Below the pieces are notes generated by a model. It was not told the origin of the DNA. It was given only the letters and a program-made list of their open reading frames with translations, and did no database searches. A stretch of 64,000 bases of DNA from contig JAGRGB010000079.1 in assembly GCA_020445745.1 (NCBI GenBank), positions 1 through 64,000 on the forward strand. Reading direction: 5' to 3'. Positions within the stretch are counted from its first letter, which is position 1. The number at the start of each line of letters is the position of its first letter. This document shows positions 53,620 to 63,336 of the stretch, piece by piece. The position numbers and the translations under genes were made by a program. The DNA comes from Rhodocyclaceae bacterium (lineage in GTDB: Bacteria; Pseudomonadota; Gammaproteobacteria; Burkholderiales; Rhodocyclaceae).

Positions 53620-54606
53620 ATGGACGCGTCACCGCCGACCTCGCTGTTCGATCCGGTCCTGCCCTACGACAGCCACTGGCTGGCCGTGCCGGGCGGCCAC
53701 GAACTGTACGTCGAGCAGAGCGGATCACCGGGCGGCAAGGCACTGTTGCTGGTGCACGGCGGGCCGGGTTCGGCGGCGACGGCGATGCAGCGTCGATTCT
53801 TCGACCCCACGCGCTACCGCATCGTCCAGTTCGACCAACGCGGCTGCGGCCGCAGCCGCTCACCGCAGCCACTGCGGCACAACCACAGTGCCGCCCTGAT
53901 GGACGACATCGAGCGTATCCGCGCGCGGCTCGGCATCGACCGCTGGCTGGTGTGCGGCGGCTCCTGGGGGGCGACGCTGGCGGCGTGCTATGCGGCGGCC
54001 CATCGCGGCGCGGTGGCGGGTCTCCTGCTGCGCGCCTTGTTCCTGTCGGGGCGGGCGGATCTGGAATGGTTCTTCGGCGGCGCCGGCGCCTTGTATCCGG
54101 ACGAGTGGCAGCGCTTCCTCGACCGCGCCCCGCGCGGCCAGCGGCGTCGTTTCCGGCAATGGCTGTGGCGGGTCTTCGCCGCCGCCGACGAGTCCCGCCT
54201 GGCGGACGTGGCGGCGGCGTGGCGGCGCTGGGAGGCGGTGCTCGAGGGCCGGCCACCGCCCCGGGATGCCCCGGACCGGTCTGTGCTGCTGCGCTACCGC
54301 GTCCAGGCCCACTACCTGGCGCACGCGTGCTTCCTCGGCGAGCGCCGGGTGCTCGCCGCGATCGCGCGCCTCCAGGGCTTGCCGGTGCTGTTCGTCCATG
54401 GTCGCCGGGATCTGGTGTGCCGGCCCGACAACAGCTGGAAGGCCTGGTCCAGCCTCAGCGGCAGCCGTCTGCTGTGGGTCGACGACGCCGGTCACGCGCC
54501 GTTCGTGCCGGCGATGGCCAGCGCGATGCGCGAGGCCGCCGCGCGCTGGCTGCTGGGCGAGGACTTCGACGGCATCGGCGCGTGTCGCGTGGCGCCCTGG
54601 CGCTGA
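53620..54606 (+). CDS. proline iminopeptidase-like hydrolase (S33)
   Basis: 328 residues with alpha/beta-hydrolase landmarks: oxyanion LLLVHGGPGS, FDQRGCGRS, nucleophile GGSWGAT (Ser), late Asp (HGRRDLVCRP) and His (DDAGHAPF). Full-length for prolyl iminopeptidase (about 315-320). It removes N-terminal proline from peptides. It is transcribed divergently from pqqA with only 181 bases between, so it could be the peptidase that trims the PqqA product, but this is inferred from position. Confidence 0.88.
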   Translation: MDASPPTSLFDPVLPYDSHWLAVPGGHELYVEQSGSPGGKALLLVHGGPGSAATAMQRRFFDPTRYRIVQFDQRGCGRSRSPQPLRHNHSAALMDDIERIRARLGIDRWLVCGGSWGATLAACYAAAHRGAVAGLLLRALFLSGRADLEWFFGGAGALYPDEWQRFLDRAPRGQRRRFRQWLWRVFAAADESRLADVAAAWRRWEAVLEGRPPPRDAPDRSVLLRYRVQAHYLAHACFLGERRVLAAIARLQGLPVLFVHGRRDLVCRPDNSWKAWSSLSGSRLLWVDDAGHAPFVPAMASAMREAAARWLLGEDFDGIGACRVAPWR

Positions 54607-54647
54607 GCCCGGCGGCGGTCGGCGCCGCCACGACGGCGCGCCGAGAC

Positions 54648-55319
54648 TCAGCGTGGCGGATCGACCCGGCCGGCGTTCGACGTGTTGACCCGGAACCAGC
54701 CGGCGATGCTGTAGCGGTCGCGTTGCGCGGGCAGCACCTCGTGGGGGAATTCCTCGCTGAGGAAGACCGCCAGCGTGCCGAGCGCCGGCGCGAGCCGCAG
54801 CAGCGGTTCGCCGCCGTCGTCGGCGTAGAGCAGCAGTTCACCGCCGTCCAGCTCGCCCCAGGCCGGGTTGAGGTACAGCACGGTGGTCAGGATGCGGTTG
54901 GCGTCGCCGCGAAAGGCGTCCAAGTGGCGCTTGTAGAAGGCCCCCGGCGGATAGTGGGCGAAGTGGCACTCGAACGAGAACAGGCCGAGAAAGAGGCGGC
55001 GGTTCAGGTAGGTCTGCAACTGGGCGCTCCATGCCAGCCAGGCGCGCTCCGCGTCGCTGCGGCCGTCGATCCAGTGGATCGCGTCGCGGCGCACGAAGCC
55101 GTTGAGCATGCGGTCGCGGCTGCGGCCGATGGTTGCCGGACGAAAGGCCGCATCCGACATCTCTCGGACCTCGCCGGCGAGCGCGCTCGCCAGCGGCAGT
55201 GGCAGCGCGCCTTCGATCACGCTATGGCCGTGCGTCGCCAGCCCGCAGGCGATGCGCTCGAATACGTCCTCCGCACCGGGCGGCTCGGAATTGCGGTCGC
55301 GCAGCAGCGCTTCGCCCAT
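54648..55319 (-). CDS. 2OG-Fe(II) oxygenase
   Basis: 223 residues with the iron-binding HxD...H: His-x-Asp in YKRHLDAF and the distal His in EEFPHEVLP, plus the 2-oxoglutarate Arg in DRYSIAGWFRVN. It resembles the SM-20/PHD-type prolyl hydroxylase group. Such enzymes hydroxylate proteins or small molecules. Start chosen at MGEALLRDR (55319). Its gene is convergent with the iminopeptidase gene. Confidence 0.87.
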   Translation of the reverse strand: MGEALLRDRNSEPPGAEDVFERIACGLATHGHSVIEGALPLPLASALAGEVREMSDAAFRPATIGRSRDRMLNGFVRRDAIHWIDGRSDAERAWLAWSAQLQTYLNRRLFLGLFSFECHFAHYPPGAFYKRHLDAFRGDANRILTTVLYLNPAWGELDGGELLLYADDGGEPLLRLAPALGTLAVFLSEEFPHEVLPAQRDRYSIAGWFRVNTSNAGRVDPPR

Positions 55320-55643
55320 GGCAGGCTCCCACAGACAGCGGCCCCGTCCGGGGGCGGCCCGGCGGGGCATCGACGATCGATCGAGAATGACTGTTGCGCC
55401 GGCCGCAGGACACGACTCGACGGTGCGGACGCGGAGCGGATTCTAGCGGCTTCCGTCGGCGGCCGGCATGCCATGCGTCGGCGCCCGCGAGCGTCGGGGC
55501 GGAGATGGCGCAGCTTGCCGAGGCGGATCGGCGACGGGCCCGTCGGCGCTCGTCGTGGCAGCGATCGGCGGGGGCGTTAGAATCGGCGGCTGCAGGCGTC
55601 GTGGCGCGGCGCCACCCGGGACAACCGCAAGCACAGGAATCCG
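55320..55643. other. 324-base divergent region
   Basis: Between the oxygenase (minus) and OGT fusion (plus). No gene or structure is supported; both promoters should be here. Confidence 0.4.
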
Positions 55644-58178
55644 ATGTCCAGCTATCCGGAACGGGCGCGCAAGGCGCTCGACAGGGCCCGCCGGCAATTG
55701 GCCGGGGGCGACCCCCAGGCGGCCCGGCAGGAACTCGAGAAGGTCGTCGCCAAGGTGCCGAAGGCCGGCGACGCGTGGATGATGCTCGGCCAGGCCTGCA
55801 GCCGCAGCGGCGACCACGGGCGGGCGCTGGAGTGCTTCGACAACGTCACCCGCCTGGCGCCGACGGATCCGGTCGGCTGGTTCAATCTCGGTGTCGCCAG
55901 GGCGGCGCTGGGGCGCCACGCCGAGGCGATCCAGGCCTACGGCAGCGCGGTCCAGCACGCCGACGGCGATCATCCGGACGCGCTGCGCAACATGGGGTGG
56001 TGTTTCATCCAGATCGAGCACTTCGACCAGGCGGTACGGGCGCTCGAAGCCCATCTCGGCGCGTTTCCGCCGAGCCGCGAGGTGTTCGTGCTGCTCGGCC
56101 TCGCCGAACAGGCCCGGCAGAACAGCGAAGCGGCCGCGCGGGCCTATCGTCAGGCACTGGCGCTGGGCGTGGATGACTATTCTCTGCAGTTGAACCTGGG
56201 CGCCTGCCTGCATGTGCTGCACGACTACCAGGGGGCCGCCGACCACGCTGCGCGGGCGCTCGGCCACCGGCCCGGCGACGTGGTCGCCGCCTTCAACCTC
56301 GCCACCGCCTGCTTCGCGCTGGGGCGGATCGGCGAGGCCCGCGAGCTGTTCGCGAAAGTGCCCAGGGCGGACGCCGCGGCTTCCGGTCTCGCTGCGCTGA
56401 GCTACCAGGACCCGTTCGACCTGGATCGACTGGTGGCGGACCACAGGGCCTGGGGGGAGCGCGCCGCCGCGGCCTGCGGGACGGCCGCCGCGGTCGACAC
56501 CGTGCCGGCCGCCGGTCGCCGGCTGCGCCTGGGTTTCGTCTCCGGCGATTTCCGGGAGCATCCGGTGGCCTTCTTCATCGACGGCCTGTTCCGCCACCTC
56601 GACCGCTCGCGCTTCGAGCTGTGGCTGTATTTCGATGCGCCCAACCGCGACGCGACGACCGACAGCTTCGAAGCCATCGCCGACCACTGGACCGACCTCT
56701 ATCCGGTGCAGGACCAGGACGAAGCGGCGGCGCTGATCCGCAACGATGGCATCGACATCCTGTTCGACCTCGGCGGCATGACCTCGGCCAGGATCGCGCT
56801 GTTCGCGCGCCGCATCGCACCGCTGCAGGCCTGCTACCTGGGCTACGCGTGCACCACCGGGCTGCCGACGATGGACTATTACCTGAGCGACAGCCAGCTC
56901 GATCCGGCCGGCGCCGAGGCTGCGTACAGCGAACGGCTGCTGTCCCTGGGGGAGTGCTTCGCGACCTACACGGCGCCGGCGGCGGCGCCGGCACCGCTGC
57001 CCCGGACGGCCGGCGCGACCCGCCTGGCCTCGGTGGCGCGGCTCAACAAGATCAGCGACGGCACCTTGCGGCTGTGGGCGTCGGCGCTCGCCGCGCTGCC
57101 CGATGCGACGATGGTGGTGCTGGCCCACGGCCTGCAGAACGCCACCACCCGGCTGGTCTTCAGGGACCGCCTGCTGACCTGCGGTATCGACCCGGACCGG
57201 GTCGAGCTGCAGGGCTCGCTGTCGCTGGCCGACTACTTCGCGCTGCACGGGCAGATCGACCTGCTGCTCGACACCGTGCCGTGGTCCGGCCACACGACGA
57301 CGCTGCACGGCCTGTGGATGGGGGTGCCGACCGCGACGATCGAGCAGGGCCACCACGCCGGCCGCTTCACCGCGATGGTGATGAGAAACGCCGGACTGCC
57401 CGAGTTCGTCGCGCCGGCCGGTACCGACTTCGGTGCCCACGTGCGGCGCCTGGTCGACGACCATGCGTTGCTGGCGCGGGTGCGCGCCGAAGGGCGCGAA
57501 CTCGTCGGCGGATCGGTGCTGTGCGACCACGCGGCGCTCGCCAGACGCTTCGAGCAGGCCTGCGACGAGATGTGGCACGCCAAGACCGGCGAGTCGCGCC
57601 GGGACGACGCGGGCCCCTATCGGGAACTGCTGATCGGCTGCGGCGCCAGCCGCGAGAAGCGCCTGTCGGCGGACAACGATCCGCACTGGAAGAACCTGAC
57701 GACCCTCGACATCAATGCCGAGCACGGGCCCGACGTGGTCTGGGACCTCACCGAGACCCGGCTGCCGTTCGACGACGACAGCTTCGACGAGATCCACGCC
57801 TACGAGGTGCTGGAGCACACCGGCGCCCAGGGCGACTACAGGTTCTTCTTCGCCCAGTTCAGCGACTTCTGGCGCATCCTCAAGCCCGGCGGGCTGCTGG
57901 TCGGGACCTCGCCGGCCTTCGACTCGCCGTGGGCCTGGGGCGACCCCTCCCACACCCGCATCGTCAACCGCGAATCGCTGACCTTCCTCGACCAGAGCGA
58001 ATACGAGCGCCAGGTCGGCGTCACCGCGATGTCGGACTTCCGCTACCTGTACCAGGCGGACTTCCAGCTGCTGGCGGCGACCGTGCGCGACGAGAGCTTC
58101 CAGTTCATCCTGCGGGCGATCAAGCCCTCACGCATCGTGCCGCTGGAGCAGCGCCGCTGTCGTCAGGGCCTGGGCTGA
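55644..58178 (+). CDS. TPR/O-GlcNAc-transferase-like/methyltransferase fusion
   Basis: 844 residues. TPR region (about 5-250, several 34-residue units such as AWMMLGQACSRSGDHGRALECF). It is followed by a SPINDLY/OGT glycosyltransferase-41 catalytic domain (about 290-650), seen in LRLGFVSGDFREHPVAFFIDGLF, DILFDLGGMTSARIALFARRIAPLQACYLGYA, TMDYYLSD and HTTTLHGLWMGVPTAT. Then a class I SAM methyltransferase-like domain (about 660-835: LLIGCGASREKRL, DINAEHGPDVVWDLTETRLPFDDDSFDEIHAYEVLEH). Bacterial OGT-like enzymes glycosylate flagellin, adhesins or cytosolic proteins. Fusion with a methyltransferase suggests the sugar or protein is also methylated. Confidence 0.9.
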   Translation: MSSYPERARKALDRARRQLAGGDPQAARQELEKVVAKVPKAGDAWMMLGQACSRSGDHGRALECFDNVTRLAPTDPVGWFNLGVARAALGRHAEAIQAYGSAVQHADGDHPDALRNMGWCFIQIEHFDQAVRALEAHLGAFPPSREVFVLLGLAEQARQNSEAAARAYRQALALGVDDYSLQLNLGACLHVLHDYQGAADHAARALGHRPGDVVAAFNLATACFALGRIGEARELFAKVPRADAAASGLAALSYQDPFDLDRLVADHRAWGERAAAACGTAAAVDTVPAAGRRLRLGFVSGDFREHPVAFFIDGLFRHLDRSRFELWLYFDAPNRDATTDSFEAIADHWTDLYPVQDQDEAAALIRNDGIDILFDLGGMTSARIALFARRIAPLQACYLGYACTTGLPTMDYYLSDSQLDPAGAEAAYSERLLSLGECFATYTAPAAAPAPLPRTAGATRLASVARLNKISDGTLRLWASALAALPDATMVVLAHGLQNATTRLVFRDRLLTCGIDPDRVELQGSLSLADYFALHGQIDLLLDTVPWSGHTTTLHGLWMGVPTATIEQGHHAGRFTAMVMRNAGLPEFVAPAGTDFGAHVRRLVDDHALLARVRAEGRELVGGSVLCDHAALARRFEQACDEMWHAKTGESRRDDAGPYRELLIGCGASREKRLSADNDPHWKNLTTLDINAEHGPDVVWDLTETRLPFDDDSFDEIHAYEVLEHTGAQGDYRFFFAQFSDFWRILKPGGLLVGTSPAFDSPWAWGDPSHTRIVNRESLTFLDQSEYERQVGVTAMSDFRYLYQADFQLLAATVRDESFQFILRAIKPSRIVPLEQRRCRQGLG

Positions 58179-58210
58179 GCGCTGTCCTCGCGGCCGCCCG
58201 GGCCCGCGGC

Positions 58211-58756
58211 TCACGACGCGCTGACCGTGAAGCCCGCGGGATGCACTTCGAAGAACGTGACGGTCTGCCAGCCACTGTAGCCGGGCGGCTCGGTCAGCAT
58301 GCCGTTGCGGATCAGCTTCGGGAAGTTGGCGTTGGTGATGCGCACGTACTTGTTGGCGTCGGGGTCGAAGGCGTTGCGCTCGACCAGCCCGGGGTTGCCC
58401 TGCTTCCACTTCCAGAACGGCTCGCCGGCAAAATGGCGCGCCTGCCGGCGCACGAAGTGGAAGCCGGTGTCGTGGTTCAGCATCGCGATCAGGTACCAGC
58501 CGGCGGCGGGCACCGGTATCTGGCCGCTCGACAGCGATGCGACGCTGAACTGGCCGAGCTGCCGGGCGCGGGTGCCGGCGTCGGCCAGCACGCCCTGCTG
58601 CAGCGCGGTCAGGTAGGCCGCGGTGCTGGCCTGCGGCGTCGCCCCGCCGGGCTTGGCCTGGCCACCGCCGAGGTGGTTGGCCGGTTGCGCGCACTTCGCC
58701 GCATAGCCGTAGCAGTTGGCGCTGTTGCTGAAGAATTCGGTGTCCTGGCCGGCCAT
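58211..58756 (-). CDS. uncharacterised protein with possible Cys/His catalytic pair
   Basis: 181 residues, no signal peptide. NSANCYGYAAKCAQPANHLGGGQAKPGG near the N-terminus and HDTGFHFVRRQ then FWKWKQG further on recall a poorly described family in which an early Cys-x-Tyr-Ala motif and a His in a WxRQ-like strand suggest a papain/NlpC-like fold. The NAFDPDANKYVRITNANFPKLIRNG segment fits that pattern. No activity is established. GGGGGGA lies 10 bases before the ATG at 58756. Confidence 0.6.
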   Translation of the reverse strand: MAGQDTEFFSNSANCYGYAAKCAQPANHLGGGQAKPGGATPQASTAAYLTALQQGVLADAGTRARQLGQFSVASLSSGQIPVPAAGWYLIAMLNHDTGFHFVRRQARHFAGEPFWKWKQGNPGLVERNAFDPDANKYVRITNANFPKLIRNGMLTEPPGYSGWQTVTFFEVHPAGFTVSAS

Positions 58757-58960
58757 CGTCGTGATCCCCCCGCGCTCGACGGTTGCGGCCCGATCCGGCC
58801 GCCGTGCGCGGTATTGTGCCGTGGCCACGGGCGGCCCGCCAGCGAAGCCCCGGCGGCGAAGGCGGCGGTGCCGAGTCGGGAGGCATTTCGCGACACCTCG
58901 CGAACCGCGCCGGTTCGCCACCGGCCGGCCTTGCCTGCCGGCTCGCGCAGGCCTATATCT

Positions 58961-59150
<190 letters not shown>

Positions 59151-59197
59151 CACCGAGCGCCGCAAGCGACGCGCCACTCAACCACCAAGGAAAGACC

Positions 59198-59815
59198 ATG
59201 GAAGCACTCAGGCTCACCTACTTCGATTTCGCCGGCGGCCGGGCCGAACCGGCCCGCCTGACCCTGCACATCGGCGGCATCCCGTTCGAGGACCATCGCT
59301 TTGCCCCGGCCGATTTCGCCGAGGTGCGCAAGTCCACGCCGCTGAACCAGGTGCCGACGCTGCATGTCGGCGGCGTGCAGGTCACCCAGAGCGACGCAAT
59401 CACGCGCTATGCCGGCAAGCTCGCCGGCCTCTACCCGGCGGACCCGCTGCAGGCCCTGTTGTGCGACGAGGTGATGGGCGCGCTGGAAGACGTGACCGTC
59501 AAGCTCGGCACCACCTTCGGCCTCAGCGGCGACGAGCTGAAGAGCGCCCGCGAGGCGCTGGCCGCCGACTTCCTGCCGCGTTACCTGCGCTGGCTCGACC
59601 GCCAGCTCGAAGCCCACGGCGGCCAGTTCTTCGCCGACCAGCGGCTGACCATCGCGGACCTCAAGGCCTTCGTGGTGCTGCGCTGGCTGGCCTCCGGCAA
59701 GCTCGACCATATCCCGGGCGACCTCGTCGCGAAGGTCGCGCCGAAGCTCGACGACTATGTCGCGCGGATCGCCGGGACGCCGGAGATCGCGGCGTGGTAC
59801 GACGGGCGGCGCTGA
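59198..59815 (+). CDS. glutathione S-transferase, sigma-like
   Basis: 205 residues: thioredoxin-like N-terminal domain (about 1-80) with LTYFDFAGGRAEPARLTL (active-site Tyr region), NQVPTLHVGG (cis-Pro) and QSDAITRYAG (glutathione carboxylate Ser). A helical C-terminal domain follows. It conjugates glutathione to electrophiles or isomerises substrates. AAGGAAAG precedes the ATG at 59198. Confidence 0.92.
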   Translation: MEALRLTYFDFAGGRAEPARLTLHIGGIPFEDHRFAPADFAEVRKSTPLNQVPTLHVGGVQVTQSDAITRYAGKLAGLYPADPLQALLCDEVMGALEDVTVKLGTTFGLSGDELKSAREALAADFLPRYLRWLDRQLEAHGGQFFADQRLTIADLKAFVVLRWLASGKLDHIPGDLVAKVAPKLDDYVARIAGTPEIAAWYDGRR

Positions 59816-59893
59816 GCGGGCGCGGCGGGCCGGTGCCCGGAGCGGACGCCGCGTCGCGCGGCCGGCTCCGGCCGCGGCCCGGTCCCGCGCGGC

Positions 59894-60817
59894 TCAGACG
59901 GCCGGCTGTAGCGGATGATGCCGGCGCCAGTGCTCGGCGATATCCTGCCGCCGGCAGATCCACACCCCGCCCTTGTCGCCCGCGTGGTCGAGGAAGCGTG
60001 CCAGCGCCACGGCGCGCGCCGGGTGGCCGCTGAAGCGCGCGTGCAGGCCGACGCTCATCATCCGCGGCGCGCTCTCGCCCTCCTGCCAGAGCAGCTCGAA
60101 GGCGTCGCGCAGCAGCGCGAAGAAGGCATCGGCGTTGCCGCAGCCGGGGCTCAGCACGTAGCGGATGTCGTTGTGGATCAGCGTGTAGGGAATCACCAGG
60201 TGGGCGCGTCGGCCGTCGGCGAGCCAGTACGGCAGCTCGTCGTCGTAGGCGTCGGAGTCGTACAGCAGGCCGCCGCGCTCGACCAGCAGGCGGCGCGTGT
60301 TGGGGCTCGTGCGTCCGGTGTACCAGCCGGCCGGCGGCCGCCCCGAGCAGTCTTCGATCAGCCGGCAGGTGTGCGCGATGTGCTCGCGCTCCACCGCCTC
60401 GTCCACCGTGCGGTAGTCGATCCAGCGATAGCCGTGGCCGGCCAGCTCGTGGCCCGCCTCGGCCAGCGCCGCGCCGGCCTCGGGGTTGAGCTCCAGCGCG
60501 CGGCCGACGACGAAGGCGGTGAGCGGCAGGTGGCGGGCCTCGAACAACCGCAGGATGCGCCACAAGCCCACCGCCGCGCCGTAGTCGTAAAGGCTCTCGG
60601 CGCTGTACGCCCGACCTCCGGTGACCGGGCGGGTACCGGCCAGCTCGGGCAGGTAGGATTCGGACTCCGGGTCGCCGTTGAGGATCGAGCGCTCCGCCCC
60701 TTCCTCGACGTTGAGCACGAACTGCAGCGCCAGCCGCGCGCCCCCCGGCCAGGCCGGCTGGGGCGGGTGGCGGCCGTAGCCGCGCAGCCGACGCGGGTGC
60801 CACGGATCGCGCATCAT
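59894..60817 (-). CDS. PuuE-like polysaccharide deacetylase/allantoinase
   Basis: 307 residues of the NodB-type deacetylase fold in the PuuE branch: [75 protein letters not shown] and [16 protein letters not shown]. PuuE proteins act as metal-independent allantoinases in purine breakdown. No other purine catabolic gene is here, so the true substrate is open. The ATG at 60817 overlaps the GNAT gene stop (ATGA). Confidence 0.87.
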   Translation of the reverse strand: MMRDPWHPRRLRGYGRHPPQPAWPGGARLALQFVLNVEEGAERSILNGDPESESYLPELAGTRPVTGGRAYSAESLYDYGAAVGLWRILRLFEARHLPLTAFVVGRALELNPEAGAALAEAGHELAGHGYRWIDYRTVDEAVEREHIAHTCRLIEDCSGRPPAGWYTGRTSPNTRRLLVERGGLLYDSDAYDDELPYWLADGRRAHLVIPYTLIHNDIRYVLSPGCGNADAFFALLRDAFELLWQEGESAPRMMSVGLHARFSGHPARAVALARFLDHAGDKGGVWICRRQDIAEHWRRHHPLQPAV

Positions 60818-61671
60818 CCCAGCTCGAAGGTGGTGACGCCGAAGATCTCGTCCTTCGGCAGGCGCGGCGGCGGGCCCAGATACATGCGCGCACAGCCGAA
60901 CACCTCGCGCATGCCGTGGCGCGCCGCCAGGGCCATCGCGCCCGGGTTGTTCTCCGGCACGTCGAGATAGAGCGGCGCGCCGGCGGCCTGGTCGGCGAGG
61001 CCGCCGAACAGTGATTCGGCGACATCCTCGTCCGCCGCGAACAGCGGGCCGATCTTGTAGCCCTGCCGGCAGGTCCGGATCACGCCGTATCCGCGCAGGC
61101 CGTCCGGCCCGGTCGCCGCCAGCGCCCGGCTGCCCGGTTGCGCGATCCACGCCCGCAGGAACCGCGCCCGCGGCGCCGGGAAGTGCGCGCCATCGTAGGC
61201 CAGCAGATCCTCGAACGGCAGCGAGCGCGCATCGACCAGGCCAGCGGCGGTCGATCCGTGCGAACCGACGCCTTCGAAGCGCAGGTCGCGGTGGCTGAAG
61301 ACGAAACCGCCGCTGGCGTAGAAGGCCTGCATCGTGAACACGCCGTCCATGCCGATCGTCGCCGGTTCGCCGAGACGCGCGCGCAGCCGGTCGCGGCGAT
61401 GGAACCACAGCCGCCGCCCGAGGCCCTGGCCGCGATGCTCGGGCCTGACGATGAAGAAACCCATGAAGCCGAAGCCGCCCGGATAGGCCACGATGGAGCC
61501 GCCGCCGATCAGTTCGCCGCCGATTTCGGCGGCGATGAAACCCTGCGGATCGCAGCTCCAGAAGACGTCGGCATCGTGCAGCCCGGGGTTCCAGCCCTCG
61601 CCGGCCGCCCATTCCACCAGCGTGTCGAGTTCCGCGCGGCGCATCGCGCGGATCACCAGTTCGGCGGACAT
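60814..61671 (-). CDS. double-GNAT acetyltransferase
   Basis: 285 residues. First GNAT domain (about 5-135) with acetyl-CoA motif [15 protein letters not shown]; a second, divergent acetyltransferase-18-like domain (about 150-283) with [22 protein letters not shown]. Such proteins (YitH/HolE type) acetylate small molecules. GGAGGAAGG lies before the ATG at 61671. Translation of the PuuE-like gene is coupled to it. Confidence 0.88.
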   Translation of the reverse strand: MSAELVIRAMRRAELDTLVEWAAGEGWNPGLHDADVFWSCDPQGFIAAEIGGELIGGGSIVAYPGGFGFMGFFIVRPEHRGQGLGRRLWFHRRDRLRARLGEPATIGMDGVFTMQAFYASGGFVFSHRDLRFEGVGSHGSTAAGLVDARSLPFEDLLAYDGAHFPAPRARFLRAWIAQPGSRALAATGPDGLRGYGVIRTCRQGYKIGPLFAADEDVAESLFGGLADQAAGAPLYLDVPENNPGAMALAARHGMREVFGCARMYLGPPPRLPKDEIFGVTTFELG

Positions 61672-61881
61672 CGGGGCCTTCCTCCGTGGGGAAACAACCC
61701 CAGTGTAGGAATCCGCCGGGGCAAACTCCAGCCGGTCGGTGCCGGCGCCGGGCGGATCGGCGACGCCGGCGGCGCCGCCCGTCGCGCGCCGGCTGAACGA
61801 TGTGCCGGCGGGCGAATCTACCGGATGCGCGTGACGAGCGTCATGGCGCCGAACAACTGCCAACCCTGAAGGAGAGCAAGC

Positions 61882-62310
61882 ATGCAGGTACAGGCCTATC
61901 TGTTCTTTTCCGGCAACTGCGAAGAAGCGATCCGCTTCTACGGCGTGGCGCTCGGCGCCGAGCTGGAAATGCTGATGCGCTACGAGGATTCGCCGGAACC
62001 CCCTCCGCCCGGCATGGTGCCGGCGGGATTCGAGAACAAGGTGATGCACGCCTCGATCCGGGTCGGCGAGTCGGTCGTGATGCTGTCCGACGACTGCTCC
62101 GGCCAGGCCCGTTTCGGTGGCTTCTCGTTGTCCCTCGCGGCCACCGACGTCGCCGAGGCCGAAAAGCTGTTCGCCGCGCTGGCCGACGGCGGCGAGGTCC
62201 GCATGCCCTTGGGCCCGACCTTCTGGTCCCCCGCGTTCGGCATGCTGACCGATCGTTTCGGTGTCGGCTGGATGGTCAATGTCGGCGACGGCAGCGCGGC
62301 GCCGGAGTAG
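61882..62310 (+). CDS. VOC-superfamily (PhnB/glyoxalase-like) protein
   Basis: 142 residues with the VOC pattern of PhnB/YjdN-like proteins: VQAYLFFSGNCEEAIRFYGVALGAELEMLMRY, MHASIRVGESVVMLSDD and the final WSPAFGMLTDRFGVGWMVN. Metal-dependent lyase, dioxygenase or ligand-binding roles are known in the superfamily; none can be chosen. AAGGAGAGC precedes the ATG. Confidence 0.9.
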   Translation: MQVQAYLFFSGNCEEAIRFYGVALGAELEMLMRYEDSPEPPPPGMVPAGFENKVMHASIRVGESVVMLSDDCSGQARFGGFSLSLAATDVAEAEKLFAALADGGEVRMPLGPTFWSPAFGMLTDRFGVGWMVNVGDGSAAPE

Positions 62311-62695
62311 GGCGGCGGGGCCGGGGTGAGGCGTTCGCCCTCGGCTGCTGCCGGCGGTGCCGGAGCGACGACGAGTCGGCGAACGAACCGGCTGGCCGTC
62401 GATCCGGGCCGGGCTTGAACTGCCCGGGCCGACGCGCTTTGGCAGAGTTCGGGTCCCGACGCGGTCATTCGTCGAGGACCGTCCATCGCCAGCAAGGCAT
62501 CCCCCGTCGACGGTCGTCGACCCGGTCGGGATGGCCCCCTGCCAGGGCCGTGCAGCGCCCCGGATGCCAAGCGGGGCTTCGGTCCCCGCAGGCGTTGGCA
62601 GGGCGATCGTGATTTTGATCGCGGTCGCCCGGTCGATGATCTGTCAAGCTACGCCCATGCGCTGATCGCTGCCGCCAACGCAGGGGAGATGGACG
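62311..62695. other. 385-base gap
   Basis: No supported gene; shadow frames only. It includes the ribosome site of the next gene (GGGGAGATGG). Confidence 0.4.
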
Positions 62696-62941
62696 ATGAA
62701 CGTCAATGAACCAGGATTGATTCTGACGATTTTCTACGGTGGTCTCGGGCTCTACGGCCTCGGCCTCGCGATCTACGCACTGCGCGCGATCGGTCGTGCG
62801 TGGCGGAAACGAACCGAGGAACGCCCGGTCCCCCTTAGGGTCGATGTCACCAGCGCCACGATCACCATCGCCCCCGGTACGCAGTTCTCCAATATTTCGT
62901 CCATGAACCCGGCCGCCCGGCATCTCGCCCAACGGGCTTGA
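62696..62941 (+). CDS. 81-residue single-pass membrane protein
   Basis: One membrane helix (about 8-32, LILTIFYGGLGLYGLGLAIYAL) followed by a basic stretch (RAWRKRTEE) and a Thr/Ile-rich tail. GGGGAGAT seven bases before the ATG, and a terminator 20 bases after the stop, support a real gene. No family recognised. Confidence 0.65.
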   Translation: MNVNEPGLILTIFYGGLGLYGLGLAIYALRAIGRAWRKRTEERPVPLRVDVTSATITIAPGTQFSNISSMNPAARHLAQRA

Positions 62942-63336
62942 CCCCCAGGCAAACGTGACGAAGGCCTTCCGCGATCGGGAGGCCTTTTTGTTGGTGCCGG
63001 TCGAAAACGGCTGAGTCGGGCCGCCCACGGGAACGATTTCTTGCGCGCCCGTTCGAGCGAAGCAATCGATGCCGTGGGCGCCGCCGGCGCAGCCAGCCCG
63101 TAAACGGCGCCGTCCCCGCCGGCTCGTGTTGCCGGGGCCGCATGGCCCCCTGGACCCGGCGTTCGGGAATGCCGTTGCCGCGCGTGATCGTTGCCGGCGG
63201 GTCGGCTCAGCGCCCGGAGATTCCTCGGCTGGCGCCATCGAGGGGACGGGTGACCATCCGGTCTACGCTTGTGGATACACCTAATCGCGGCTGTCGAGCA
63301 TTGGTGGCATGATGCGCGCCACCCGCTGGAGGAACA
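62942..63336. other. 395-base gap before the H-NS-like gene
   Basis: Starts with the terminator at 62962-62989; the last 100 bases should hold the H-NS-like promoter. Nothing else is supported. Confidence 0.4.
62962..62989 (+). terminator. Rho-independent terminator
   Basis: Nine-bp stem with one G-T pair (62962-62970 with 62977-62985), six-base loop, five T. Confidence 0.9.
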
